From NCBI RefSeq assembly GCF_018141005.1, contig NZ_CP046582.1, forward strand, positions 1,674,001-1,738,000: 64,000 bases of DNA, read 5' to 3'. The translations under genes and the position numbers were made by a program. Origin of the DNA: Erwinia sp. E602. Lineage in GTDB: Bacteria > Pseudomonadota > Gammaproteobacteria > Enterobacterales > Enterobacteriaceae. The notes under the pieces are model-generated. The model ran no database searches, was not told the DNA's origin, and saw only the letters and a list, made by a program, of their open reading frames with translations. Every line of letters starts with the position of its first letter. Position 1 is the first letter of the stretch. This document shows positions 18,934-30,397 of the stretch, one piece after another.

Positions 18934-20022
18934 GTGAAAATTTTAGTGACCGGCGGAGCCGGATTTATCGGCTCTGCCGTAGTACGTCATATTATTAACT
19001 GCACAGCCGACAGCGTGGTGAATCTCGACAAACTGACCTACGCCGGCAATCCAGAGTCGCTGGTCAGCGTTGAAGCCGACCCGCGCTACGCCTTTGAGCA
19101 GGCCGATATCTGCGACGCTCAGGCGATGCGGGAGCTGTTTGCACGTCATCAGCCCGATGCGGTGATGCACCTGGCGGCAGAGAGCCACGTTGACCGCTCG
19201 ATTAGCGGTCCGGCGGACTTTATCCATACCAATATCGTCGGTACCAGCGTGCTGCTGGAAGCGGCTCGCGGCTACTGGAATGAACTGGATCAGCCGCGTA
19301 AAGCGGCGTTCCGCTTCCACCATATCTCCACCGATGAAGTGTACGGTGACCTGCCGCACCCGGACGAAGTCAGCGACGGGCACCCCCTGCCGCTGTTTAC
19401 CGAAACCACCCCCTATGCGCCAAGCAGCCCCTACTCTGCGTCTAAGGCCGCCTCCGATCACCTGGTCCGCGCCTGGCTGCGCACCTACGGCCTGCCGACG
19501 CTGGTGACCAACTGTTCAAACAACTACGGCCCGTATCATTTCCCCGAGAAACTGATCCCGCTGGTGATCCTCAACGCGCTGGCGGGCAAACCGCTGCCGG
19601 TGTATGGCAAGGGTGACCAGATCCGTGACTGGCTCTACGTCGACGATCACGCCCGTGCGCTCTATACCGTACTGACCCGTGGTGAAGTGGGGGAGACCTA
19701 TAATATCGGCGGCCACAACGAGAAGCAGAACCTGCAGGTGGTGGAAACCATCTGCGATTTGCTGGATGAGCTGGTGCCGAAAGAGACGCCATACCGCCAG
19801 CAGATCGCTTACGTGGCCGACCGCCCTGGCCACGACCGCCGCTACGCCATTGACGCGGGCAAAATCGCCCGTGAACTGGGCTGGCAGCCGCAGGAAACCT
19901 TCGACAGCGGCATCCGCAAAACCGTGCAGTGGTATCTGGATAACGCCGAATGGGTTGCCAACGTGAAAAGCGGCGCCTATCAGGCGTGGATCGACCACAA
20001 CTATCAGGGTCGTCAGCAATGA
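18934..20022 (+). CDS. rmlB: dTDP-glucose 4,6-dehydratase
   Basis: 362 residues. The N-terminal NAD motif [23 protein letters not shown] with the catalytic Asp-Glu pair, and YSASK with the Tyr-Lys pair identify RmlB. It makes dTDP-4-keto-6-deoxyglucose, the second step to dTDP-L-rhamnose. The start is a GTG with AGAGAG some eight bases upstream. The stop overlaps the rmlD start (ATGA). The rml genes are ordered B-D-A-C. Confidence 0.96.
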   Translation: MKILVTGGAGFIGSAVVRHIINCTADSVVNLDKLTYAGNPESLVSVEADPRYAFEQADICDAQAMRELFARHQPDAVMHLAAESHVDRSISGPADFIHTNIVGTSVLLEAARGYWNELDQPRKAAFRFHHISTDEVYGDLPHPDEVSDGHPLPLFTETTPYAPSSPYSASKAASDHLVRAWLRTYGLPTLVTNCSNNYGPYHFPEKLIPLVILNALAGKPLPVYGKGDQIRDWLYVDDHARALYTVLTRGEVGETYNIGGHNEKQNLQVVETICDLLDELVPKETPYRQQIAYVADRPGHDRRYAIDAGKIARELGWQPQETFDSGIRKTVQWYLDNAEWVANVKSGAYQAWIDHNYQGRQQ

Positions 20023-20918
20023 AGATCCTGCTGTTAGGGAAAAACGGCCAGCTCGGCTGGGAACTGCAGCGCGCGCTGGCGCCGCTAGGCCAGGTGACGG
20101 CGCTGGCCAGCGATGCGGCCGACTACTGTGGCGATCTGCGCCAGCCTGAACTGCTGGCGGCGACTGTCCGCCAGCTGCGGCCGGATGTGATTGTTAACGC
20201 TGCCGCCTGGACCGCCGTTGACCTTGCCGAAAGCGAGCCGCAGGCCGCTTATCAGGTGAATGCGCAGGCGGTCGAAGTGCTTGCCCGCGAAGCGCAGCAG
20301 CTGGGCGCATGGCTGATTCACTACTCCACCGATTACGTCTTTTCCGGCAGCGGTGAACGACCGTGGCGGGAAGACGACAGCACCGGTCCGCTGAACGTGT
20401 ACGGCGCCAGCAAGCTGGCCGGCGAGCAGGCAATTATTGCGGCCTGTGACCAGCACCTGATCTTCCGTACCAGCTGGGTCTACGGCAGCCGCGGTAATAA
20501 CTTTGCCCGCACCATGCTGCGTCTTGGCCAGCAGCGCGAAGAGCTGGCGGTGATTAATGACCAGTTTGGCGCACCGACCGGCGCGGACCTGCTGGCAGAC
20601 TGTAGCGCCCATGCGCTGGTTAAAGCGCTGGCTAACCCGGCGCTGGCCGGGGTTTACCACCTTGCGGCGGGCGGCACGACCAGCTGGTACGACTATGCCC
20701 GGCTGGTGTTTAGTGAAGCCGATGCAGCCGGCCTGCCGCTGGCGCTGCGGAAGCTTAATCCGCAGCCGACCAGCGGTTATCCCACTCCGGCACAGCGACC
20801 GCTTAATTCGCGGCTGGATACGGCAAAATTTAAGCAGGCGTTTGGCCTGCAATTGCCTGAGTGGCAGCAGGGGGTTCAGCGGATGCTGGCCGAAATTCTG
20901 CCGTTGCAGGTAAAATAA
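20019..20918 (+). CDS. rmlD: dTDP-4-dehydrorhamnose reductase
   Basis: 299 residues, the usual RmlD length, from the ATG overlapping the rmlB stop ([17 protein letters not shown]). It shows the nucleotide-binding [17 protein letters not shown], and YGASKLAGE with the catalytic Tyr-Lys. It carries out the final reduction to dTDP-L-rhamnose with NADPH. Sits between rmlB and rmlA. Confidence 0.96.
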   Translation: MKILLLGKNGQLGWELQRALAPLGQVTALASDAADYCGDLRQPELLAATVRQLRPDVIVNAAAWTAVDLAESEPQAAYQVNAQAVEVLAREAQQLGAWLIHYSTDYVFSGSGERPWREDDSTGPLNVYGASKLAGEQAIIAACDQHLIFRTSWVYGSRGNNFARTMLRLGQQREELAVINDQFGAPTGADLLADCSAHALVKALANPALAGVYHLAAGGTTSWYDYARLVFSEADAAGLPLALRKLNPQPTSGYPTPAQRPLNSRLDTAKFKQAFGLQLPEWQQGVQRMLAEILPLQVK

Positions 20919-20962
20919 TCATTTCCGCTCCGCACGAAGCGGACGTAAAAAATAAGAGAATC

Positions 20963-21844
<882 letters not shown>

Positions 21845-21846
21845 TA

Positions 21847-22380
21847 ATGAATGTGATCACCACGGCAATACCTGACGTGTTGCTGTTTGAACCCCGGGTG
21901 TTTGGCGACGATCGCGGCTTCTTTTTTGAAAGCTTCAGCCAACAGGTCTTTGAGCAGGCAGTCGGTCACCCGGTGAGTTTTGTGCAGGATAACCACTCTA
22001 AATCCTCTAAAGGCGTATTACGCGGCCTGCACTACCAGCGTGCGCCACACGCTCAGGGCAAGCTGGTGCGTTGTGTCGCCGGTGCGGTGTTTGACGTGGC
22101 GGTGGATATCCGCCCCGGCTCGCCGACGCGTGGCCAGTGGGTGGGGGAGATCCTCTCGGCGGAAAACAAACGTCAGTTGTGGATACCGGAAGGCTTTGCA
22201 CACGGTTTTCTGGTTCTGAGCGACAGCGCTGAGTTTGTCTACAAAACGACGGCTTACTACCATCCGCAGAGCGATGCGGGGATCGCCTGGAACGATCCTG
22301 TACTGGATATCCGCTGGCCGCTGCCGTCCGGCGGCCCTCTGCTTTCTGAGAAAGATGCCGCTGCTGAAAAATTCTTATGA
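21847..22380 (+). CDS. rmlC: dTDP-4-dehydrorhamnose 3,5-epimerase
   Basis: 177 residues of the RmlC cupin fold. SFVQDNHSKSSKGVLRGLHYQR carries the conserved Arg and catalytic His; WIPEGFAHGFLVLSD and the Tyr-rich KTTAYY segment complete the active site. It epimerises C3 and C5 of dTDP-4-keto-6-deoxyglucose. It begins two bases after rmlA. Confidence 0.95.
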   Translation: MNVITTAIPDVLLFEPRVFGDDRGFFFESFSQQVFEQAVGHPVSFVQDNHSKSSKGVLRGLHYQRAPHAQGKLVRCVAGAVFDVAVDIRPGSPTRGQWVGEILSAENKRQLWIPEGFAHGFLVLSDSAEFVYKTTAYYHPQSDAGIAWNDPVLDIRWPLPSGGPLLSEKDAAAEKFL

Positions 22381-22392
22381 TCCTCCGCAATA

Positions 22393-23904
22393 ATGAATAA
22401 ACACCTTAATGTATTGGCCTATATTTACAGCGTCAGGATTTATGCCGCTGCGATCAGCATTGTTCTGGTTCCGTGGGTCATAAAGCTGGTCGGCTATGAT
22501 GCGTACGGGCTGGTAGGTTTTTTTGCTATTCTGCTGGCCTGCATGAACATCCTGGATGCCGGCATCGGCGGCGTATTAACCCGGCAGGCGATCGTGTCAC
22601 GTACCAGCCGGGGGCAGTTCAGTCAGTTCCTCAGTGTGTTTCGTAAAGTCATTATTCTGTTTGTGACGGTGGGGATCGCGGTAGCGCTGCTGGGCAGCCT
22701 GCTGGCGCAGCACTACGGTAAAAGCTGGCTGAACACCAGCCTCAGCCATCAGGAAGTGGCATTCTGTACGTCGCTGATGTTTTGCATTTTCGCCGTACAC
22801 TATATTCAGGGGCCGTGGCGAAGTTTACTGCTTTCGAATGAAAGTCAGGCGACGCTTGCTACCATCAACTTTGTCTATATGTCTCTGTCACAGCCCGGCG
22901 CCCTGCTGCTGCTGATCTATTACCGGCAGGATATAAAATTTTATTTTTTCGCCCAGCTGATTGCCGCGATAATTAACACCTCGCTGATGATATTTTACGG
23001 CGAGAGGGTTAAACGGAAGATTGTTGCCGGACTTCGCGACGTTAATGAAGTGGTCAACCGTCTGTCGTTAAGAAGCCTGCTGCTGTTCGCGTTACAGCTT
23101 TCGCTGTTATCCATACTGTGGATTATCGTTAATCAGTCAGACAAGCTGGCGCTTACCCGATTTATGGCGCTGTCTGATTACGCAAAATACAGCGTAGCGG
23201 TGTCACTGACTACCGTGGTTGCCATCATCAGCGATCCCCTCAACCAGGTGCTGTTGCCCAGGCTCACGCGTAGCTGGCATGAGAAAAATTTCGCCGTCTT
23301 TGCGCGGTTCTTTTTTGCTGCCTACAGTTTTGTCTGCCTGCTGCTGGTGCCGCTGAGCGCGTTTATGTTTTTCTTTGCCAACGATCTTCTCTATCTCTGG
23401 AGCAACGATCGTGTTCTGGCTGAGGGCGCCGCGCGTTACCTGCCGTGGCTGTTTGCCGGTAGCGTGTTTGCCGTGCTTTCTAACCTCTGTTTTTTACTGC
23501 GATACAGTTCCGGCCAGCTGAAAAACCATACGCTGATCTATCTGCTCTTCAGCGTGCTGGTGGTCCCTCTCAACGTCATTGTTGCCCGCGTCTGGCAGGG
23601 TGAGGGGACATCGCTGTTTTTTGCGGCCAGCAGCGGTCTGCTGTTCCTGCTGTGGGCAGGCTATAACTTTCATCGTTATTTTGTCTCCGGAGCCGCATTG
23701 CTCTACCAGATGCTGCTGCCGGTCATACTCATTTCGCTGGTCTGGTTCTGGTTTATCGCCCGGGTGGATATCCCCTCCACAAGTCGCGTTGTCAGTTTCG
23801 CTATATTGATGCTGAAGGGCCTTGGGGGAACGGTTCTTACCGGTGGCTACATTTTGCTTATCAGAAATAAAATTAACATTACAATAAGAGCCAGTGTCCA
23901 ATGA
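22393..23904 (+). CDS. wzx: O-antigen flippase Wzx
   Basis: 503 residues with about 12-14 hydrophobic helices and the layout of the polysaccharide-transport (MATE-like) superfamily. The N terminus YIYSVRIYAAAISIVLVPW and the Asp/Gly-rich ILDAGIGGVLTR segment in the first bundle are typical of Wzx. It should flip the lipid-linked O-unit to the periplasmic face. Base composition drops from here to about 28,700 relative to the rml genes, the usual sign of an exchangeable serotype-specific segment. The stop overlaps the next gene by four bases. Confidence 0.85.
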   Translation: MNKHLNVLAYIYSVRIYAAAISIVLVPWVIKLVGYDAYGLVGFFAILLACMNILDAGIGGVLTRQAIVSRTSRGQFSQFLSVFRKVIILFVTVGIAVALLGSLLAQHYGKSWLNTSLSHQEVAFCTSLMFCIFAVHYIQGPWRSLLLSNESQATLATINFVYMSLSQPGALLLLIYYRQDIKFYFFAQLIAAIINTSLMIFYGERVKRKIVAGLRDVNEVVNRLSLRSLLLFALQLSLLSILWIIVNQSDKLALTRFMALSDYAKYSVAVSLTTVVAIISDPLNQVLLPRLTRSWHEKNFAVFARFFFAAYSFVCLLLVPLSAFMFFFANDLLYLWSNDRVLAEGAARYLPWLFAGSVFAVLSNLCFLLRYSSGQLKNHTLIYLLFSVLVVPLNVIVARVWQGEGTSLFFAASSGLLFLLWAGYNFHRYFVSGAALLYQMLLPVILISLVWFWFIARVDIPSTSRVVSFAILMLKGLGGTVLTGGYILLIRNKINITIRASVQ

Positions 23905-24812
23905 ATGTCTTTATTTATGCCAACAGCTATGACGGGAACAGTGGCGGGATCCTTGTTCTGCACCGTCTGTGCCACCTGATCAATCAGCTGGAAGGGTGCC
24001 GCGCCTGGCTGGTGGGCGCGACCCCGCTCAGCACTAACCGGCCCGATCCGAAAAGGATTGCCGCAGAGCTCAAGTGGTACGTTTACGGTAAGCGACGTTT
24101 TCAGACCAACCCACTCTGGCAGACGCCAGTCTGGCAGAACGGCAAGCTGCCGGACGATGCGGTTGTCGTCTATCCTGAAGTGACCAACGGCAATCCGCTG
24201 CGGGCGAAGCGCGTGGTCCGCTGGTTTCTGCACCAGCCGGGGTATCATACCGGCGTGATTGACTACGGTAAGGGTGAACTCTGGTTCAAGTTTAATTCCG
24301 CCATTGATGACTTTTCCCGTGCAGATTCGGTGCTGTCCGCGCATGAACTCAAGGTTATCTATTATCCGCTGGATATCTATCAGCCTGTGGAAGGTGCGGA
24401 TGATAACAGGACGCTGGAATGTTGCCATATGGTGAGAAAAGGCACCGATAAACCCGCTGTTCACCCTGCAGGATCTGTCGCGGTGGATGGGCTGTCCCAT
24501 CAGGAAATGGCGAACGTGTTCCGGCGCGCCCGACGTTTTATCTCCTATGATGATTACACCGCGTACTCTATTTTTGCCGTGCTGAGTGGCTGTGAATCGA
24601 TCGTCGTGCCGGGGAAAGGGCGCAGCATCACTGACTGGTACCCGCAGGAGAGCGACCGTTACGGGCTGGCCTACGGTTTTGAGCCGCAGCAGCTGGAGTG
24701 GGCCGCTGCCACGCGCCATAAAGTGTCAGAACATATTCTCGCCGAACATGAAAAGTCACGTCAAAACGTGATCCAGGCGATTGATGAAATCCGGCATTAT
24801 TTTAATCAGTAA
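23901..24812 (+). CDS. Putative glycosyltransferase (WavQ-like)
   Basis: 303 residues. The N terminus MNVFIYANSYDGNSGGILVLHRL, with a Gly-Gly in the first loop, looks like the start of a GT-B glycosyltransferase. The C-terminal half (FISYDDYTAYSIFAVLSGCESIVVPGKG) resembles the second Rossmann domain, where Tyr/Ser and the Pro-Gly turn bind the nucleotide-sugar. I recall similar proteins annotated as WavQ. Probably a cytosolic transferase adding one sugar to the lipid-linked unit; donor and linkage unknown. Followed by a 97-base gap before wzy. Confidence 0.6.
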   Translation: MNVFIYANSYDGNSGGILVLHRLCHLINQLEGCRAWLVGATPLSTNRPDPKRIAAELKWYVYGKRRFQTNPLWQTPVWQNGKLPDDAVVVYPEVTNGNPLRAKRVVRWFLHQPGYHTGVIDYGKGELWFKFNSAIDDFSRADSVLSAHELKVIYYPLDIYQPVEGADDNRTLECCHMVRKGTDKPAVHPAGSVAVDGLSHQEMANVFRRARRFISYDDYTAYSIFAVLSGCESIVVPGKGRSITDWYPQESDRYGLAYGFEPQQLEWAAATRHKVSEHILAEHEKSRQNVIQAIDEIRHYFNQ

Positions 24813-24909
24813 GTGTTTTCGCGTTGGCGGTCATTCCTGGAAAGGCATTCAGTTTTTCCAGGGAAAAGATGCGCAGCTAAATATCTGCTTCATCAAATAG
24901 TTTTCAACT

Positions 24910-25980
24910 ATGATAATTTATATTTTCGGTTATATGATTCTGCTGGGGATGCTGCTGGTATCCGTTGACAGAAGATGTCCGGTTTATTTGTCCCGGCTGA
25001 TGTTCTCATTTATGTGTGTTACGCTGTTAGTGTTTTGCGCGCTACGCGGAGACATTGATCCCGATCATCATAGTTATCTGAATATCTACGGCTATATTAC
25101 TCAGGGGCAGACTTATCTGATTGAGCCTGCCTTCTATTTCTTTACATGGCTTTCTTATTACCTGATTAACAGCCCTGCATTGATTTTTATAGGGTTTGCC
25201 TTTATTTCCCTCACGGTAAAACATGAGTTACTGAGAAAGTATAGTCTCTATCCGCTGCTGTCATTGCTGATTTATTACTGCAATTATTATATTTTGCATG
25301 ATATGACGCAGATACGCATCGGTGTTGCGATTGGTATTGCTTTCGCCGCGATCGTCTGCTGGTTCAGTAACCGGAGATATACCTATTATCTGTTGATCTT
25401 CATCTCTTTCCTTTTCCATTATTCCGCACTGATGTTCTTAATTGTGCCATTTTTGCCTAAGGGAAGGGTCAAAAATAAAGAACTTCTGATTTATATCTTT
25501 GTGCTGGTCTTTGCATACGTTTTGTATGCTATGAAATTTGGACTTGCGAGCGTGTTCTCCTATATACCTATCGGCTTCGTACAGGAGAAGTTCCTTGCCT
25601 ATAGTGAGGAAACACGCTCGGGAGCCCTGCAGCCAGTCAATGTTTTCAGTATGATGCAGATGCTGAAGCTGGCAGTAATTGCGTTGATATTTTTATTTGC
25701 CAACCGCAGATACAGCCACTCTCCGTTTCATAATACAATGTTTCGCTTCTATATTTTTTCTTCTTTATTCTGGGTGATGTTTTTTGATATTCCTGCCTTT
25801 AGCATTCGTATATCAGAGTTGTTTGGATTTTCAGAGGTGTTTCTGCTTCCCTGCCTGATGTCGGTGTCCGCCAGGAAGTCTGTTGGGTTAGGTATAATCA
25901 TTTCGATAACCCTGTTTATGTTTTATCTTAATATTTATCATAATAAAATTCTTTTGCCGTGGTCGGTATTTTGGGAGTGA
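24910..25980 (+). CDS. wzy: O-antigen polymerase Wzy (EpsG-like)
   Basis: 356 residues with about 10-11 hydrophobic helices and few charged loops. FCALRGDIDPDHHSYLN after the first helices is the pattern of the EpsG family of polymerases (Arg-Gly...Asp-x-x-x-Tyr), and a long loop follows the middle helices. As the only polytopic membrane protein in the operon besides Wzx and the WecA homologue, it is the best candidate for polymerising O-units in the periplasm. Strongly AT-rich. Its TGA shares a base with the next ATG. Confidence 0.78.
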   Translation: MIIYIFGYMILLGMLLVSVDRRCPVYLSRLMFSFMCVTLLVFCALRGDIDPDHHSYLNIYGYITQGQTYLIEPAFYFFTWLSYYLINSPALIFIGFAFISLTVKHELLRKYSLYPLLSLLIYYCNYYILHDMTQIRIGVAIGIAFAAIVCWFSNRRYTYYLLIFISFLFHYSALMFLIVPFLPKGRVKNKELLIYIFVLVFAYVLYAMKFGLASVFSYIPIGFVQEKFLAYSEETRSGALQPVNVFSMMQMLKLAVIALIFLFANRRYSHSPFHNTMFRFYIFSSLFWVMFFDIPAFSIRISELFGFSEVFLLPCLMSVSARKSVGLGIIISITLFMFYLNIYHNKILLPWSVFWE

Positions 25981-26834
25981 TGATGAAAGTTTTGCCCGTT
26001 ATTGTTCTGTACAAAACAAAGCTGAATGGCAGCCAGAGCGTCTGTTCTCTGCTGGCGCAGAATATCGGTGTGCTCGGGATCGATAAAATTTTCGTTTATG
26101 ATAATTCTCCCGTTGCCAGTCCTCAACAGCCAGGCACCGACGCGGCAGCGGTTGAGGTTATCTATCATCACGATCGGCAGAATTCCGGCGTCAGCCGTGC
26201 CTATAACACCGCCGCACGTTACGCCAGTGAACAGGGTTACGACTGGCTGCTGTTGCTCGATCAGGACACCCTGTTACCGGACGGTGCCCTGGAACGTTAT
26301 CGTGATGCCATGCTGTTGCATCCGCAGCTTCCGCTGTTTGCCCCGGTGCTTAAAACTCAACAAGGGGCGATCTGCTCACCCTGTGAGTACCGCTTCCATC
26401 GCGGCTTTTCGCCCAAAGAGGTCCACCGTGGCTTAGCGGACTTTCGGCACTGGGCTCCCATCAACAGCTGTATGATGGTTTCAACTGAAAAACTGCTGGA
26501 GGTCGGTGGCTATAATGAACGCGCCTTCCTCGACTTCAGCGATTTTCAGTTTATCGAGCGTTTAAGGAAAAAATATTCCCAATTCTGTATTGTCGACTTT
26601 GTCGCAACGCAGGATTTTTCAAATGACACCCGCGATGTTTCCGCGCTTGCGCGTCGTTTTAAACTCTATTGCCAGTGTGCCCTGGGCTGCGAACGTGATT
26701 CTGCTCTCGACAGCCTGCAGTATTTGATGATTGTGACGCTGCGAATGCTAAAACTGACCGCGCGCACCCGTAATCTCGATTTCTTGAAGATTTTCATCAA
26801 AGGATACATTTTCAGGAGAAGTGAAGAAGTATGA
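25980..26834 (+). CDS. Glycosyltransferase family 2, rhamnosyltransferase-like
   Basis: 284 residues from the ATG that overlaps the wzy stop (a second ATG follows directly). GT-A fold: VLPVIVLYKTK, DKIFVYDNSP, and the metal-binding region LLLLDQDTLLPDGAL with the Asp-x-Asp replaced by the DQD variant seen in rhamnosyltransferases. With a full set of dTDP-rhamnose genes upstream, rhamnose transfer is likely but not proven. The stop overlaps the next start. Confidence 0.75.
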   Translation: MMKVLPVIVLYKTKLNGSQSVCSLLAQNIGVLGIDKIFVYDNSPVASPQQPGTDAAAVEVIYHHDRQNSGVSRAYNTAARYASEQGYDWLLLLDQDTLLPDGALERYRDAMLLHPQLPLFAPVLKTQQGAICSPCEYRFHRGFSPKEVHRGLADFRHWAPINSCMMVSTEKLLEVGGYNERAFLDFSDFQFIERLRKKYSQFCIVDFVATQDFSNDTRDVSALARRFKLYCQCALGCERDSALDSLQYLMIVTLRMLKLTARTRNLDFLKIFIKGYIFRRSEEV

Positions 26835-27565
26835 TTTCAGTATGTATGGCCACCTATAACGGCGAACACTATATTCACCAACAGCTGCTGAGTATTTTAA
26901 AACAACTGGACGAGCATGATGAAGTCATCATTTCCGACGATGGCAGTCAGGACAGTACGTTAGCGGTTATTGCTGCGTTTAACGATCCACGAGTAACGGT
27001 TATCAGCCATTCGCGTGACTGGCTGCCGGCTGCCACCCCCGTCATTTCACGGGTGAAAAACAGTTTTTCCTCTGCGCTGGAGAAAGCACAGGGTGAATTT
27101 ATTTTCCTCTCCGACCAGGACGACGAGTGGCTGGAGGGCCGCGTTGTGGCCGCAGTGGCCGAATTGCAGAGTGGCGCTGACCTGGTGGTCTGCGACTGCA
27201 AAGTGGTTGATGACAACCACCAGACGCTGATTAACTCCTGGTATGAATTCATCCCGCCCAGCAAGAGCCTGCTGCGCACGCTGTGGAAGAGCTCTTTCCA
27301 CGGATGCTGTATGGCCTTTCGCGCCGGGGTATTACGCCGCGCGCTGCCGTTCCCGGACCGGGATATCGGCCATGACACGTGGCTTGGCCTGATGGCCTGC
27401 TGGCGGGGAAAAGTAACATTCCTGGCTCAGCCCTATATTCTTTACCGTCGTCACGGCAGCGCGGTAACGCATTGCGGGTTCAAAAGCGAACGCAGTCTGA
27501 AAACAAAACTGCTTTATCGTAAAGATCTTATGCTGTCGCTGCTGACAAGGATGGTCAATGCCTAG
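26831..27565 (+). CDS. Glycosyltransferase family 2
   Basis: 244 residues, GT-A fold. ISVCMATYNGEHYI at the N terminus, EVIISDDGSQDST, and FLSDQDDEW are the nucleotide- and metal-binding motifs of GT2 enzymes; the family often annotated as alpha-1,3-rhamnosyltransferase has this pattern. HDTWLGLMACWRG and YRRHGSAVT near the C terminus fit the acceptor side. Overlaps both neighbouring genes, so it is translated as part of the same operon. Confidence 0.78.
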   Translation: MISVCMATYNGEHYIHQQLLSILKQLDEHDEVIISDDGSQDSTLAVIAAFNDPRVTVISHSRDWLPAATPVISRVKNSFSSALEKAQGEFIFLSDQDDEWLEGRVVAAVAELQSGADLVVCDCKVVDDNHQTLINSWYEFIPPSKSLLRTLWKSSFHGCCMAFRAGVLRRALPFPDRDIGHDTWLGLMACWRGKVTFLAQPYILYRRHGSAVTHCGFKSERSLKTKLLYRKDLMLSLLTRMVNA

Positions 27566-28691
27566 TATTGCGCATGTCCAGGTTATGCCGAAATTATCCG
27601 GCGTACAGAACTTTTCTTTACATATTCTGAAAGATCTGCCCTTTGACGAAAAATATCTTATCTGCTCTGAGGCAGAGCAGGTAGCGGAAGGGCAGCGGGA
27701 GGAGTTTATTCAGGCCTTCACCGAGGCCGGCGTAAAAATCATTTGGGCAAAGCACCTGTGCCGATCGACAGGGCCTCACGATCTTGCTGCAACCCTCGAG
27801 CTGTGGCAGATATTTCGTCGCTATCGTTTTGACATCGTTCATACCAATTCGACAAAGCCCGGGGTTATCGCCCGTATTGCCGCCAGACTTGCGGGAATTA
27901 AAAAGGTCATTCATACCGTGCATGGCATTGCCTTTCATGAGCACGAAAGTCTGCTTAAGAGAGTGTTTTATTACGGTCTTGAAGCATTCGCTCTGCAATT
28001 TGGCCATGTTAACGTATCGGTCAATAAGTTCTATCTTCGCTATTATCGCCCGTTTTTCTGGAAAAAGAATTGCTTTATTTATAATGGCATTAATCCTGAG
28101 AAGTGGATAAACCAGGCGCCGGTTACTCCCTCGTTATCTGAGGCTGAAGAAGGCAAAGCGGTAAAACGGGTCCTGTTTGTCGGCCGGCTCGATACGCAGA
28201 AAAACCCCCTGACCGCTATCCGCGCGTTTGCCTGCCTTCTGGGTAAGCTGCCCGGTGCGCATTTCGATATGGTCGGCGATGGTGAACTCAGAGCAGATTG
28301 TGAAGCGCTGGTGCGTGAACTGGGCATTGAACAACAGGTGACGTTCCACGGCTGGATTGGCAACCCTGAACACTTCTATGCACGCTGTGACGTGTTTTTT
28401 TGCCCCTCTCTCTACGAAGCATTCGGTTTTACCTTCACCGAGGCTGCGCTGTTCTCGCGTCCCATCGTCGCTTCTGATGTCGAGGGCATCCCGGAGGTGG
28501 TGATCGCCAATAAAATGGGTTTGATATGCAGTGCCGATGACTACGCGGCCCAGGCAGACTGTCTGTATCGCATTCTGACCGACTCTTCACTGGCTGCGGA
28601 ATTTGGTCGGTTTGGTCGTCAGCACGTTATTGAGCATTTTCCTCTGTCAAACTGCCTGAAACAGTATCTGAAACTCTATACCGATGAATGA
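27558..28691 (+). CDS. Glycosyltransferase family 4
   Basis: 377 residues, GT-B fold. The N-terminal domain starts IAHVQVMPKLSGVQNFSLH and has the DIVHTNSTKPGVIARIAA loop. The C-terminal domain carries VLFVGRLDTQKNP and the EX7E region around YEAFGFTFTEAALF, the retaining GT4 signature. It adds a sugar to the lipid-linked O-unit at the cytosolic face. Last gene of the O-antigen operon; its start overlaps the preceding gene by eight bases. Confidence 0.83.
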   Translation: MPSIAHVQVMPKLSGVQNFSLHILKDLPFDEKYLICSEAEQVAEGQREEFIQAFTEAGVKIIWAKHLCRSTGPHDLAATLELWQIFRRYRFDIVHTNSTKPGVIARIAARLAGIKKVIHTVHGIAFHEHESLLKRVFYYGLEAFALQFGHVNVSVNKFYLRYYRPFFWKKNCFIYNGINPEKWINQAPVTPSLSEAEEGKAVKRVLFVGRLDTQKNPLTAIRAFACLLGKLPGAHFDMVGDGELRADCEALVRELGIEQQVTFHGWIGNPEHFYARCDVFFCPSLYEAFGFTFTEAALFSRPIVASDVEGIPEVVIANKMGLICSADDYAAQADCLYRILTDSSLAAEFGRFGRQHVIEHFPLSNCLKQYLKLYTDE

Positions 28692-28949
28692 ATGTTTCCT
28701 CAGGGGAAGTGTCAGTTCCGTTTTTCCAGTCGATGAGGCTGAATCGTGATAGCTTTTTGAGAAAAAAAATGGCGGAATGCGTTTTAAACCCCCATAAAAT
28801 GAGCGTGTTAGTCGATAAATCGCCTTTCATTTTCAGTCAAAATCTATCGCATCAATCACTACCCACTGCACCTAAACCTGAGTTAACATGTTTAGAACAT
28901 TGACCGCAGTCACATTACTGCAGGAAACATCACGTAGACAGGAGTAGGT

Positions 28950-30356
28950 ATGTCCAAGCAACAGATCGGCGTTGTGGGTATGGCTGTTATGGGCCGTAAT
29001 CTGGCACTCAACATTGAGAGCCGTGGCTATTCAGTCTCTATCTTCAACCGCTCGCGTGAGAAGACGGACGAAGTGGTTGCTGAGAACCCGGGTAAGAACC
29101 TGGTTCCGCATTACACCGTAGAAGAGTTCGTCGACTCCCTGGAAAAACCGCGTCGTATTCTTCTGATGGTGCAGGCCGGTGAAGCGACCGACAAAACCAT
29201 CGCCTCTCTGACTCCTCACCTGGACAAGGGCGACATTCTGATCGACGGTGGTAACACCTTCTATAAAGACACCATTCGCCGTAACCGCGAGCTGTCTGAG
29301 CAGGGCTTCAACTTCATCGGTACCGGCGTTTCCGGCGGTGAAGAGGGCGCGCTGAAGGGTCCGTCAATCATGCCTGGCGGCCAGAAAGAAGCCTACGAGC
29401 TGGTAGCACCGATTCTGGATCAGATCGCAGCACGCGCCGAAGGCGAAGCCTGTGTCGCCTATATGGGTCCGGATGGCGCGGGTCACTACGTGAAGATGGT
29501 GCATAACGGCATCGAATACGGTGATATGCAGCTGATCGCAGAAGCCTACTCCCTGCTGAAAAATGCCCTGAACCTGAGCAACGACGAGCTGGCAAAAACC
29601 TTCAGCGAGTGGAACGAAGGCGAGCTGAGCAGCTACCTGATCGACATCACCAAAGATATCTTCACCAAGAAAGACGAAGAGGGTAACTACCTGGTTGACG
29701 TCATTCTGGATGAAGCAGCGAACAAAGGCACCGGTAAATGGACCAGCCAGAGTTCACTGGATCTCGGCGAGCCGCTGTCACTGATCACCGAATCCGTGTT
29801 TGCCCGCTACCTCTCCTCGCTGAAAACTCAGCGCGTTGCGGCATCTAAAGTGCTGAGCGGCCCGGCCGTGCAGCCGGTGTCTGGCGACAAAGCCGAGTTT
29901 GAAGAGAAAGTGCGTCGTGCACTGTACCTGGGTAAGATCGTCTCTTACGCACAGGGCTTCTCACAGCTGAAAGCCGCTTCTGAAGAGAACAACTGGGACC
30001 TGAACTACGGTGAGATCGCCAAGATCTTCCGTGCGGGCTGCATCATCCGCGCCCAGTTCCTGCAGAAGATCACCGATGCGTACGCCGACAACGCCGACAT
30101 CGCTAACCTGCTGCTGGCACCGTACTTCAAGAACATCGCCGACGAATACCAGCAGGCGCTGCGTGACGTGGTGGCCTATGCCGTGCAGAACGGTATCCCG
30201 ACGCCGACCTTCTCTGCCGCTATCGCTTACTACGACAGCTACCGTTCAGCGGTGCTGCCGGCTAACCTGATTCAGGCGCAGCGTGACTACTTCGGTGCTC
30301 ACACCTACAAGCGTATTGATAAAGACGGTGTGTTCCACACCGAGTGGCTGGACTAA
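28950..30356 (+). CDS. gnd: 6-phosphogluconate dehydrogenase, decarboxylating
   Basis: 468 residues, the enterobacterial length. The NADP fold motif is [40 protein letters not shown] and [13 protein letters not shown] are the conserved catalytic and substrate-binding stretches. It oxidises 6-phosphogluconate to ribulose-5-phosphate with NADPH formation. gnd marks the right border of O-antigen loci in enterobacteria. Its codon use is the optimised type of a highly expressed gene, in contrast to the glycosyltransferases before it. CAGGAGTAGGT is the ribosome binding site, and an intrinsic terminator follows. Confidence 0.98.
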   Translation: MSKQQIGVVGMAVMGRNLALNIESRGYSVSIFNRSREKTDEVVAENPGKNLVPHYTVEEFVDSLEKPRRILLMVQAGEATDKTIASLTPHLDKGDILIDGGNTFYKDTIRRNRELSEQGFNFIGTGVSGGEEGALKGPSIMPGGQKEAYELVAPILDQIAARAEGEACVAYMGPDGAGHYVKMVHNGIEYGDMQLIAEAYSLLKNALNLSNDELAKTFSEWNEGELSSYLIDITKDIFTKKDEEGNYLVDVILDEAANKGTGKWTSQSSLDLGEPLSLITESVFARYLSSLKTQRVAASKVLSGPAVQPVSGDKAEFEEKVRRALYLGKIVSYAQGFSQLKAASEENNWDLNYGEIAKIFRAGCIIRAQFLQKITDAYADNADIANLLLAPYFKNIADEYQQALRDVVAYAVQNGIPTPTFSAAIAYYDSYRSAVLPANLIQAQRDYFGAHTYKRIDKDGVFHTEWLD

Positions 30357-30367
30357 TCTGCCATTGA

Positions 30368-30397
30368 CCTCCCGCCGTCCGGCGGGAGGTTTTCTTT
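30368..30397 (+). terminator. Intrinsic terminator after gnd
   Basis: CCTCCCGCC-GTCC-GGCGGGAGG followed by TTTTCTTT, about a dozen bases beyond the gnd stop. Confidence 0.9.
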
